Below are positions 35,864 to 43,933 of a stretch of DNA of 64,000 bases, piece by piece (the stretch's first letter is position 1; every line of letters begins with the position of its first letter). The stretch comes from Brevundimonas aurantiaca (lineage in GTDB: Bacteria > Pseudomonadota > Alphaproteobacteria > Caulobacterales > Caulobacteraceae): NCBI RefSeq assembly GCF_014199955.1, contig NZ_JACHOQ010000008.1, positions 1-64,000 of the forward strand. The letters are read 5' to 3'. The notes under the pieces are model-generated. The model was not told where the DNA came from and made no database searches. It saw nothing but the letters and a program-made list of their open reading frames with translations. The position numbers were made by a program, and so were the translations under genes.

Positions 35864-37273
35864 TCAGAACGGAAAGACGATCGGGATCGCCACCATGGCC
35901 GCGACCCAGGTCGCCAGGTTCAGCGGAAGCCCCACGCGAACGAAGTCCATGTAGCTGTAGCCGCCCATGTTGAAGACCAGCACATTGGTCTGATAGCCGA
36001 AGGGGGTGGCGAAGGCGGCAGAGGCGGCCATCATGACCCCGACCAGAAAGGGCCGGGGATCGACGCCCAGGCTTTCCGCCAGGGCGACGGCGATGGGGGT
36101 GATCAGCACGGCTACGGTCGCATTGGACAGAAGCTCCGTCGCAAACAGGGTGACGCCATAGAGCACGACCAGGGCGCCGAACGGCCCCATGGGGCGGATG
36201 ACGTCGATCAGTCGCTCAGCGCCGGCTGCGGCGAGGCCGGTCACCTCAATGGCGGTTCCGACCACCACCATTCCGGCGATCAGCAGCAGGATTTCCGGCC
36301 TCAGGCCGGCGTAGGCTTCCTCCGGCGTGATGACCCGAAGCAGGATCAGCGCCACGGCCCCGGCGAAGGCCGAGGCGGCGATCGGCGCCCAGCCCAGGGC
36401 CGCTGAGGCGATCACCAGGACGAAGACCGCCAGGGACATCATGGCCGGGCGCAGCCGGAAGGGGCGGTCCGCCGCCTCATACAGGGTGACGTCGCCCAGA
36501 TGGGCGTCCCCCGACCCGTCCGCCTGATTTCGGGATTCGCCCAGGCGCGGCAGACCGAAGGGGATGATGCGCTTGCGCCGCTTCGCCGCCTCGGCCTCGG
36601 CGCGTCGTCGCGCCGCCTCCATCTCGGCCAGCCGCGCGGCCTGGGCCTCGTCCTGGGCGACGGAACGACCCAGCTGTCGCGCCCCGAAGAAATAGAGCCA
36701 CAGGCCGCCGATGATCGCGATGAACAGACCCACCGGCGTGATCTCGAACAGGCCGAAGACCGGCTGGCCGGCGTTGCGCGCCATGTCGTTGACCAACAGG
36801 TTCGTCGAGGTGCCGATCAAGGTCAGAAGCCCGCCCATGACGGTGACGTGGCTTAGCGGCATCAGAAAACGTTTGGGCGACAGCTTCAGCGACTGGGCCA
36901 CGTCGCGGATCACCGGCGCGGCCAGGACGACCACCGGGGTGTTGTTCAAAAAGCCCCCGACCGCGCCGCACAGGCCGATGACGATCCAGATGCCCTGGGC
37001 CCCGACGCGGGCCGCCAGACCGGTCGCCTGCCGGATCAGCAGGCCCAGCAGGCCCGACAGTTCGATGGCGTAGGCGATCACGAACAGGCCGGCCAGGGCG
37101 ATGACGGCCGGACTGGCGAAGGCGCTCTGCACTTCGACGGGCCGCACGACGCCGAGCAAGAGCAGGACGGCCGCGCCGCTCAGGGCGACGACGTCGGCGC
37201 GCAGCTTGCCGTGGATCAGGACGCCGACCACGCCGATCAGCACCGCCAGGGCAACCATCTGGTCGAAAGTCAT
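35864..37273 (-). CDS. SLC13/DASS-family anion transporter
   Basis: A 469-residue inner-membrane protein with two repeats, each containing the family hairpin: FLNNTPVVVLAAPVIRD near residue 108 and LLSNATVAVLITPIAVA in the C-terminal half. GTSTNLLVND and PFGYQTNVLVFN match the substrate-site SNT-like loops. The central loop is long and charged (QDEAQAARLAEMEAARRRAEAEAAKRR by position 205-235). Such transporters move sulfate, dicarboxylates or citrate; the substrate here is not clear. Confidence 0.87.
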   Translation of the reverse strand: MTFDQMVALAVLIGVVGVLIHGKLRADVVALSGAAVLLLLGVVRPVEVQSAFASPAVIALAGLFVIAYAIELSGLLGLLIRQATGLAARVGAQGIWIVIGLCGAVGGFLNNTPVVVLAAPVIRDVAQSLKLSPKRFLMPLSHVTVMGGLLTLIGTSTNLLVNDMARNAGQPVFGLFEITPVGLFIAIIGGLWLYFFGARQLGRSVAQDEAQAARLAEMEAARRRAEAEAAKRRKRIIPFGLPRLGESRNQADGSGDAHLGDVTLYEAADRPFRLRPAMMSLAVFVLVIASAALGWAPIAASAFAGAVALILLRVITPEEAYAGLRPEILLLIAGMVVVGTAIEVTGLAAAGAERLIDVIRPMGPFGALVVLYGVTLFATELLSNATVAVLITPIAVALAESLGVDPRPFLVGVMMAASAAFATPFGYQTNVLVFNMGGYSYMDFVRVGLPLNLATWVAAMVAIPIVFPF

Positions 37274-37361
37274 AGGCCGTGCAGACCGTTCTCCGCGCCC
37301 TTCGTCAACCTTTTTCGCAAGATCGCCCCAAAAGCGTGCGCGCCTATGCTAGGCTTGTTTC

Positions 37362-38222
37362 ATGCTCGAACCGATCGCGTCGCCTCGCCCGTCGGTCGTC
37401 GCGCTCGCGGCGTCTGTCCTCCTCCTTGGTCCCGTCCTGGCGGGCTGCCAGCGCGAGGAGCCGGCGCCTGAAGCCGCTCCGTCTCAAACCCAGGCCCAGA
37501 CCCAGATCCAGGCCCCGGTCGTTTCGGTCGCGCCTGCGCCGACCCTGGACCGGGCGAGCTTGCTGCAGGCGATGGACGTGGCCGCTTCGGCCTATGCGGC
37601 GGGCCGCGATCCCGGCGGCGCCGATCTGGTCGGTCGGCGCTTTTCGGTGCGACAGGTCTTCGGCTGTACGGGGCCCACTCCGCCGCCCGCCGGGGACGCT
37701 GTGTCCGGCGGCGGCCTGGCCCGCTGGGCCTGGGGGGACCGGCGTCGCACCCTCAAGTTGACGCTGGCTCCAGGAGACTGGACCGATTCAGCCTTGATCG
37801 CCGGGGGCGCCGACAGCTGGGAGGCTGTCGAGGGCTTTTGGGTGACCCGTCCTTGGCTCAGGACCGAAGGGTGTCCCGGCGTCCAGGGCGATCCCCTGGC
37901 CGGCGGCTCCGTCGCCCCGTCCCCTCAGACCGTGGGCTTGGCGGCGGTCTTCGACCAGGACGGTCCGCGCACCGGCCGCCGCAACGGTCGCGCCTATGAA
38001 TACGTCGTGAGGGGCGAAGGGGACCAGCCGCCCGCGGCGCCGTCCGACGGCTACCGGCTGGTGCTGGAAGGGCGAATGGCCGCCTTCGCCGACGGCCGCG
38101 CCATCCGCTGCCGCGCCGCCGGCCCCGATCAGCGGCCGGTCTGTATCGGCGCAGTTCGCCTGGACCGCGTGGCCTTTGAGGATGCGAGCGGCAGGCTGCT
38201 CAGCGAGTGGCGCGGCGGCTGA
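37362..38222 (+). CDS. Predicted lipoprotein of unknown function
   Basis: A 286-residue protein with a lipoprotein signal (VLLLGPVLAGCQRE, Cys near 29) and a Gln/Thr/Pro-rich linker to about residue 60. The remainder is a compact domain with several cysteines and FSVRQVFGCTGPTP, RTEGCPGVQGD and a C-terminal VCIGAVRLDRVAFE. I do not recognise the family. It is convergent with the MarR gene, 12 bp away. Confidence 0.65.
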   Translation: MLEPIASPRPSVVALAASVLLLGPVLAGCQREEPAPEAAPSQTQAQTQIQAPVVSVAPAPTLDRASLLQAMDVAASAYAAGRDPGGADLVGRRFSVRQVFGCTGPTPPPAGDAVSGGGLARWAWGDRRRTLKLTLAPGDWTDSALIAGGADSWEAVEGFWVTRPWLRTEGCPGVQGDPLAGGSVAPSPQTVGLAAVFDQDGPRTGRRNGRAYEYVVRGEGDQPPAAPSDGYRLVLEGRMAAFADGRAIRCRAAGPDQRPVCIGAVRLDRVAFEDASGRLLSEWRGG

Positions 38223-38234
38223 CGGCGGTTGTCC

Positions 38235-38732
38235 TCAGCCCCTTTCGCCGTCTTCTGAAAACGCAGGCGGGCGCGGCTGCATCATCGTCGCCAGCCGATC
38301 CACGGCCGTCGCCATCGCCGCCCTGTCGTCCGCCGACAATCGGCCGAAACCTGAAATGAAGCCGTCGCCGAACAGGCCGGGCGAGGAGGCGAGGGCGTCC
38401 CGCCCGGCCTCTGTCAGCCGGACATGGACGATCCGACGGTCAATCGTTGAGCGGTAACGCACGGCCATCCCCTTGGCTTCCAGCTTGTCCAACACGGCGA
38501 CCACCGTGGGCGGCGACATGGAGACGTCGCGGGATATGGCGCTGGTGCTGACCTCGCCCAGGTCGCGGATCGACTGCAGCACCAGAAGTTGGGGCAGGGT
38601 CAGGCCCGTCAGGCGCGCGACTTCCCGCGATCGGACGTCAATCGCCTGGGCGATTCGCCGGACGGAGCGGACCAGAGACGTCATGGGCTCTGTCGGCTCC
38701 TCTCGAAACGGCACCGCTGAAAAATCACGCAT
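38235..38732 (-). CDS. MarR-family regulator next to NAGGN genes
   Basis: A 165-residue winged-helix regulator. LTLPQLLVLQSIRDLGEVSTSAISRDVSMSPPTVVAVLDKLEAKGM is the DNA-binding domain and RSTIDRRIVHVRLTEAGR the wing. Such MarR proteins often adjoin the NAGGN osmoprotectant operon. Starts at 38732 or 38684 are both possible; neither has a strong ribosome site. It is divergent from the amidotransferase gene and a palindrome lies between them. Confidence 0.82.
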   Translation of the reverse strand: MRDFSAVPFREEPTEPMTSLVRSVRRIAQAIDVRSREVARLTGLTLPQLLVLQSIRDLGEVSTSAISRDVSMSPPTVVAVLDKLEAKGMAVRYRSTIDRRIVHVRLTEAGRDALASSPGLFGDGFISGFGRLSADDRAAMATAVDRLATMMQPRPPAFSEDGERG

Positions 38733-38745
38733 AGGGTTGAACTCT

Positions 38746-38757
38746 TTCGTACACGAA
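38746..38757. promoter_or_regulatory. TTCGT-AC-ACGAA operator candidate
   Basis: A perfect 5-bp dyad lies in the 64-bp gap between the divergent MarR and NAGGN amidotransferase genes, where a MarR dimer would be expected to bind and control both. Confidence 0.5.
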
Positions 38758-38796
38758 CCATTTGTACCCGCTGCATCCACAATTCAAGGAGGCCCC

Positions 38797-40572
38797 ATGT
38801 GCGGTCTTAGCGGCGAGATCAATTTCGACGGACGCCCGGCCGACGCCGGCGCCGTTCAACGCATGACGGATGCGCTCTCGCCCCGGGGACCGGACGGGTC
38901 CGGCATCGTAATGCGCGGCCCGGTGGGGCTGGGCCACCGTCGCCTGAAGATCATCGACCTGTCGGAGGCGGCGCAGCAGCCCATGGTGGACGCCGACCTG
39001 GGCGTGACCCTGGCCTTCAACGGCTGCATCTACAACTATCCGGAACTGCGCGAAGAGCTGCAGGGGCTGGGCTTCCGCTTCTTCTCGCATGGCGACACCG
39101 AGGTGATCATCAAGGCCTGGAAGGCCTGGGGCGAGGCCTGTGTCGAACGGTTCAAGGGCATGTTCGCCTTTGTCCTGCATGAGCGGGACACAGGCCGCAC
39201 CGTGATCGCCCGCGACCGGTTCGGCATCAAGCCGCTGTATCTGGCCGAGAGCGGCAAGCGGCTGAGGTTCGCCTCGACCCTGCCGGCCCTGCTGGCGGCG
39301 GGGGATGTGGACAAGACCATCGACCCGGTCGGCCTCCACCACTACATGACCTTCCACGCCGTGGTGCCGCCGCCGCACACCATACTGAAGGGGGTGAAGA
39401 AGTTTCCCCCGGCGACCATCCGGGTGATCGAGGCGGACGGTACGGCCAAGGACCGGCTGTACTGGCGGCCCGACATGACCCGCCATGCCGAGGACGCGGC
39501 CCTGACCGCCGAGGACTGGCGCGACCGGGTGCTGGACAGTCTGCGCGAGGCGGTGAAGCGCCGCATGGTCGCGGACGTGCCGGTGGGCGTACTGCTGTCG
39601 GGCGGGGTGGACTCCAGCCTGATCGTCGGCCTGCTGGCCGAGCTGGGCCAGAAGGATCTGCTGACCTTCTCGGTCGGCTTCGAAGAGGCCAATGGCGAGA
39701 AGGGCGACGAGTTCGTCTATTCCGACCTGATCGCCAAACACTATGGGACCAAACACCACCAGATCTTCGTGCCGCACCAGCGGCTGATGGAGGCCCTGCC
39801 GGGGACGATCGGGGCCATGTCGGAGCCGATGGTCAGTTACGACAACGTCGGCTTCTATCTGCTGAGCCAGGAAGTCTCTAAACATATCAAGGTGGTGCAG
39901 TCGGGCCAGGGGGCGGACGAGGTCTTCGCCGGCTATCACTGGTACCCGCCGATGATGGAGGCGACCGACCCGGTCGAGACCTACGCCAAGGCCTTTTTCG
40001 ACCGCAGCCATGCGACGCTGAAGACCCAGTTGAACGGCGCCTATATGGCCGACACCGACGTCAGCCGCGCCCTGGTCGAGGCCCATTTCGCCCAACCGGG
40101 CGCCGATACGCCGGTCGACCAGGCCCTGCGCCTGGACAGCCAGGTGATGCTGGTCGACGATCCGGTGAAGCGGGTCGACAACATGACCATGGCCTGGGGG
40201 CTGGAGGCGCGGGTGCCGTTCCTTGACCACGAGCTGGTCGAACTGGCCGGCCGGATTCCGCCGGAGCATAAGCTGGCCCAGGGCGGCAAGGGGGTGCTGA
40301 AGGAGGCGGCGCGTCTGGTGATCCCGTCCGAGGTGATCGACCGCAAGAAGGGCTATTTCCCCGTTCCTGCGCTGAAATACATCCAGGGTCCGTATCTGGA
40401 GATGGTGCGCGAGGCCCTGACCAATCAGACCGCCCGCGACCGGGGTCTGTTCGACAGGGGGTATCTGGACACCCTGTTCGCCGATCCGACCCAGCACATC
40501 ACGCCGCTGCGCGGGTCGGAGCTGTGGCAGGTCGCCGTACTCGAGATGTGGATGCAACAGCATGGCGTCTGA
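38797..40572 (+). CDS. asnO: N-acetylglutaminylglutamine amidotransferase
   Basis: A 591-residue class II glutamine amidotransferase/asparagine-synthetase relative. Cys2 of MCGLSGEI is the glutaminase nucleophile, FNGCIYNYPELR and GDTEVIIKAW complete that domain, and SGGVDSS (268-274) is the ATP-pyrophosphatase loop. An optimal AAGGAGG ribosome site fixes the start. With the next two genes it forms the NAGGN osmoprotectant trio, where it amidates the dipeptide to give N-acetylglutaminylglutamine amide. Induction by osmotic stress is expected from the family. Confidence 0.92.
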   Translation: MCGLSGEINFDGRPADAGAVQRMTDALSPRGPDGSGIVMRGPVGLGHRRLKIIDLSEAAQQPMVDADLGVTLAFNGCIYNYPELREELQGLGFRFFSHGDTEVIIKAWKAWGEACVERFKGMFAFVLHERDTGRTVIARDRFGIKPLYLAESGKRLRFASTLPALLAAGDVDKTIDPVGLHHYMTFHAVVPPPHTILKGVKKFPPATIRVIEADGTAKDRLYWRPDMTRHAEDAALTAEDWRDRVLDSLREAVKRRMVADVPVGVLLSGGVDSSLIVGLLAELGQKDLLTFSVGFEEANGEKGDEFVYSDLIAKHYGTKHHQIFVPHQRLMEALPGTIGAMSEPMVSYDNVGFYLLSQEVSKHIKVVQSGQGADEVFAGYHWYPPMMEATDPVETYAKAFFDRSHATLKTQLNGAYMADTDVSRALVEAHFAQPGADTPVDQALRLDSQVMLVDDPVKRVDNMTMAWGLEARVPFLDHELVELAGRIPPEHKLAQGGKGVLKEAARLVIPSEVIDRKKGYFPVPALKYIQGPYLEMVREALTNQTARDRGLFDRGYLDTLFADPTQHITPLRGSELWQVAVLEMWMQQHGV

Positions 40573-42331
40573 CGTTCGACCCGAACGGTCCAAGGCGCAC
40601 CGGCTGAAGCGGCTGCGTCACGAGGGGCTGAAGCCGCCGGTGCAGTCCGGCGACGGACCGAGGCCGGACGCCGTGCTGGACTGCGGCTGGGGCCGGCTGC
40701 TGTTCGCCCAGACCTTCGAGACGGCCGAGCCCCTGGTCGAGGCCCTGCGCGCCGAAGGGCCGGATCGGCGCGACATCGCCTTCTACGTCCGCAATCCGCA
40801 TGTCCTGCTGGCCCAGGCGCCGCAGGAGCTGTTCCTGGACCCGTCGCACACCTATCGGCTGGAGCTGGCCACCTATCGCGCCGGCCGTCGCCAGCCGAAA
40901 GGTTTCACCGTGCGCCGCCTGACGTCGGAGGCGGACGCCCAGGCGGTCAACGACATCTACGCCAAGCGCAGGATGGTGCCGGTCCCGCCCGACTTCTTCT
41001 GGTCCCATCGCGACGACCGGACGATCACCTATTTCGTCGCCGAAGATGCGACGACGGGCGCCGTCATCGGCACGGTGACGGGAGTCAATCACGCGCGCGC
41101 CTTCGACGATCCCGAGTGCGGTTCCTCGCTATGGTGTCTGGCGGTCGATCCTCAGGCGACCCAGCCGGGCGTCGGCGAGGCCCTGGTCCGGCGGTTGGCC
41201 GAGCATTTCAAGACCCAGGGTCTGGCCCACATGGATCTGTCGGTCATGCACGACAACGACCAGGCCATCGCCCTGTACGAGAAGCTGGGGTTTCGTCGCG
41301 TGTCCTTCTTCGGGGTCAAGCGCAAGAACCCGATCAATGAGGCCCTGTTCGTCGGCCCGACCGACGACCACGATCTGAACCCCTATGCCCGCATCATCGT
41401 CAATGAGGCGCGGCGGCGCGGCATCCATACAGAGATCATCGACGCCGAGGGCGGGCTGTTTCGCCTGAACTGGGGCGGGCGGTCGGTGCGGTGCCGCGAG
41501 AGCCTGTCGGAGCTGACCTCGGCCGTGGCGCTCAGCATCTGTGACGACAAGCGGATGACGCGACGCATCGTCGAGGCGGCCGGGGTGCGCGTGCCCGAGC
41601 GGGTCGATCCTGACGATCCCTCCGCCGTCGACGCGGCCCTGGAGCGGTTCGGCGCCCTGGTGGTCAAGCCGGCGCGGGGCGAACAGGGGCAGGGCGTCGC
41701 CGTGGGTCTGACGACCATGAAGGCCGTCCAGTCGGCCCTGGTCCGCGCGCGCCGCATCTGTTCCGAAGTGCTGATCGAGGAACAGGTCCAGGGCGAGGAT
41801 CTGCGTCTGGTGGTGATCGACTACAAGGTCGTGGCCTGCGCCCTGCGTCGCCCGCCCCGCGTCATTGGCGACGGGCGCACCCCGCTTCGGGCTCTGATCG
41901 AGCACCAGAGCCGCCGCCGCGCCGCTGCGACCGGCGGAGAATCGACCATACCGATTGATGAAGAGACCGAACGCACCCTGGGCGAGGCCGGCTATGGCCT
42001 GGACGACGTCGCGCCCGAGGGGGTCGAGGTTCTAGTGCGCAAGGCGGCCAATCTGCACCTGGGCGGCACCATTCACGATGTGACGGAGGAGGTGCACCCG
42101 ACCTTGATCCGCGCCGCCGTCGCCGCCGCCCGCGCCATCGACATCCCCGTCACCGGCATAGACCTGATGGTGAAGTCGCCGCGCGAGCCCGACTACGCCT
42201 TCATCGAGGCCAACGAACGCCCCGGCCTGGCCAATCACGAACCCCAGCCGACGGCCGAGCGTTTCATCGACCTGTTGTTCCCCCTGTCCGCCCCGACCTC
42301 GGCGCGCGCCGTGGTTCGCGCCGACGTCTGA
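40562..42331 (+). CDS. ngs: N-acetylglutaminylglutamine synthetase (GNAT plus ATP-grasp)
   Basis: A 589-residue two-domain enzyme. Residues about 115-260 are a GNAT acetyltransferase (LWCLAVDPQATQPGVGEALVRRL, ALYEKLGFRRVSFFGV). Residues about 270-580 are an ATP-grasp ligase (VVKPARGEQGQGV, EVLIEEQVQGEDLRLVVID, FIEANERPGLANHEPQP). This joins acetylation and dipeptide formation from glutamine. It overlaps the amidotransferase gene by 11 bp, supporting coupled translation. Confidence 0.92.
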   Translation: MASDVRPERSKAHRLKRLRHEGLKPPVQSGDGPRPDAVLDCGWGRLLFAQTFETAEPLVEALRAEGPDRRDIAFYVRNPHVLLAQAPQELFLDPSHTYRLELATYRAGRRQPKGFTVRRLTSEADAQAVNDIYAKRRMVPVPPDFFWSHRDDRTITYFVAEDATTGAVIGTVTGVNHARAFDDPECGSSLWCLAVDPQATQPGVGEALVRRLAEHFKTQGLAHMDLSVMHDNDQAIALYEKLGFRRVSFFGVKRKNPINEALFVGPTDDHDLNPYARIIVNEARRRGIHTEIIDAEGGLFRLNWGGRSVRCRESLSELTSAVALSICDDKRMTRRIVEAAGVRVPERVDPDDPSAVDAALERFGALVVKPARGEQGQGVAVGLTTMKAVQSALVRARRICSEVLIEEQVQGEDLRLVVIDYKVVACALRRPPRVIGDGRTPLRALIEHQSRRRAAATGGESTIPIDEETERTLGEAGYGLDDVAPEGVEVLVRKAANLHLGGTIHDVTEEVHPTLIRAAVAAARAIDIPVTGIDLMVKSPREPDYAFIEANERPGLANHEPQPTAERFIDLLFPLSAPTSARAVVRADV

Positions 42332-42341
42332 AGGAGGCCCC

Positions 42342-43457
42342 TTGGCCCGTCCAGCGATCGACCTTGACTATCTGAAGTCCCGCCTCGCCGACCTGCTGAA
42401 CACGCCCAGCCCCACCGGCTATACCGACGAGGCCGTGTGGCAGGTGTGCCGGGAGTTGCAGCGGCTGGGGCTGGACTATGAACTGACCCGACGCGGCGCC
42501 ATCCGGGCCCGCCTGCCGGGCCGGGCCCCCAAACCTGCCCGCGCGGTCGTGGCCCACGTCGACACCCTGGGCGCCCAGGTCAAACAGGTGAAGGACAACG
42601 GCCGGCTGGAGCTGGTGGCCATCGGCCACTGGTCGTCGCGCTTCGCGGAGGGCGCGCGGGCCACAGTCTTTTCGGAGGGCGGCGCCTGGCGCGGCACCAT
42701 CCTGCCGCTGAAGGCCTCGGGCCACACCTTCAATGAGGAGGTGGACACCCAGCCGGTCAGCTGGCGTCAGGTCGAGCTGCGCATCGACGCCGTGACCCAC
42801 GGGCGCGACGACACCCTGGCTCTCGGGATCGACGTCGGCGACATCGTCGCCATCGACCCCCAGCCCGAGTTCACCGACACCGGCTTTATCGTCTCGCGCC
42901 ATCTGGACGACAAGGCGGGGGTCGCGGTCCTTTTGGCCGCTCTCGAATGCATGATCCGCGAGGAGCGCACCCCCACGGTCGACACCTGGTGGCTGTTCAC
43001 CATCGCCGAGGAGGTGGGGCTGGGCGCCTCGTCCGTGCTGATCCCGGACGTGGCGGCCATGGTCACGGTCGACAACGGCACGACGGCGCCGGGCCAGAAC
43101 TCGTCGGAGTTCGGCGTCACCATCGCCATGGCCGACCAGACGGGGCCGTTCGACTGGCACCTGTCGCGCAAACTGGTCCAACTGGCGCGCGACCACGACA
43201 TCGCGCATCAGAAGGACGTCTTCCGCTACTACCGCTCGGACTCGGCCTCTGCGCTGGAATCCGGGGCGGACATCCGCACCGCCTTGATCACCTTCGGCGT
43301 GGACGCCAGCCACGGCTATGAGCGAATCCACGAAACCGCCCTGGCGGACCTGACGCGTCTGCTGATCGCCTATGCCGAGAGCGAGGTCGAAATCGGCCGC
43401 GACGCCAAACCCCTGAGCGGGGTCAAGGGCTTCACCCACCAGCCGGTCGACGAATAG
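42342..43457 (+). CDS. M42-family peptidase of the NAGGN system
   Basis: A 371-residue metallopeptidase-like protein with VVAHVDTLGAQVK, VSRHLDDKAGVAVLLAALE, TIAEEVGLGAS and VDASHGYERIHETAL supplying the two-metal site. It matches the M42 member always seen third in the NAGGN trio, where its precise role (turnover or trimming) is unknown. The start is TTG at 42342, supported by AAGGAGG directly upstream and by lack of an ATG in a suitable place. Confidence 0.9.
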   Translation: MARPAIDLDYLKSRLADLLNTPSPTGYTDEAVWQVCRELQRLGLDYELTRRGAIRARLPGRAPKPARAVVAHVDTLGAQVKQVKDNGRLELVAIGHWSSRFAEGARATVFSEGGAWRGTILPLKASGHTFNEEVDTQPVSWRQVELRIDAVTHGRDDTLALGIDVGDIVAIDPQPEFTDTGFIVSRHLDDKAGVAVLLAALECMIREERTPTVDTWWLFTIAEEVGLGASSVLIPDVAAMVTVDNGTTAPGQNSSEFGVTIAMADQTGPFDWHLSRKLVQLARDHDIAHQKDVFRYYRSDSASALESGADIRTALITFGVDASHGYERIHETALADLTRLLIAYAESEVEIGRDAKPLSGVKGFTHQPVDE

Positions 43458-43481
43458 GTCGACTGAGGGGGTTTGCCGGCG

Positions 43482-43886
43482 TCAGCGCCTGTCCATTCTC
43501 CCAGGCTCCGCCCTCGGGGCTCGCCCAGGCTCCGCCCTCGCGGCCCGGCGCCAGGGCCAGCAGCCCTCGATCTCCGTTTCCAGCGAAAAGCTGAGGAAGG
43601 TCCGTATCAGGACCACCAGACCCAGCAGGCCGACCGTTTGAAGCGTCAGGGGTGCGGTGATGGTGCTGATGATGTCCGCCCCGACCAGGAGTTCCAGGCC
43701 GAGGAGGATGCCGCGGCCCAGGTTCGCCCGATAGGTGGTATAGGCCTGGCGCCAGTTTCGATCCCGGACGCCGTGCAGGGCGAACAGCCCGGTCGCCAGC
43801 AGGACTCCGCCCACGATGATGCCGGCGCCGGCCAATTCCAGCAGCACCGCAAACGGTTGGATGAAGGCGTGAACCTGGCTCAGCAT
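43482..43886 (-). CDS. DUF1622 membrane protein
   Basis: A 134-residue protein with three hydrophobic segments (FAVLLELAGAGIIVGGVLLATGLF, GRGILLGLELLVGADIISTI, VGLLGLVVLIRTFLSF), characteristic of DUF1622. The last 20 residues repeat ARAEPGR because a 17-bp sequence is duplicated with a 24-bp period at 43500-43516 and 43524-43540. The tail therefore seems to be a recent low-complexity extension. Function unknown. Confidence 0.8.
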   Translation of the reverse strand: MLSQVHAFIQPFAVLLELAGAGIIVGGVLLATGLFALHGVRDRNWRQAYTTYRANLGRGILLGLELLVGADIISTITAPLTLQTVGLLGLVVLIRTFLSFSLETEIEGCWPWRRAARAEPGRAPRAEPGRMDRR

Positions 43887-43933
43887 GGCCGTTCCGATCG
43901 CTTATCCGTATCGCCGACCTCGTCCGGGCGACG

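Noticed and set aside
38725-40593. Minus-strand frame opposite the NAGGN amidotransferase
   Set aside because: Antisense shadow of a gene with an intact catalytic Cys2 and SGGVDSS loop.
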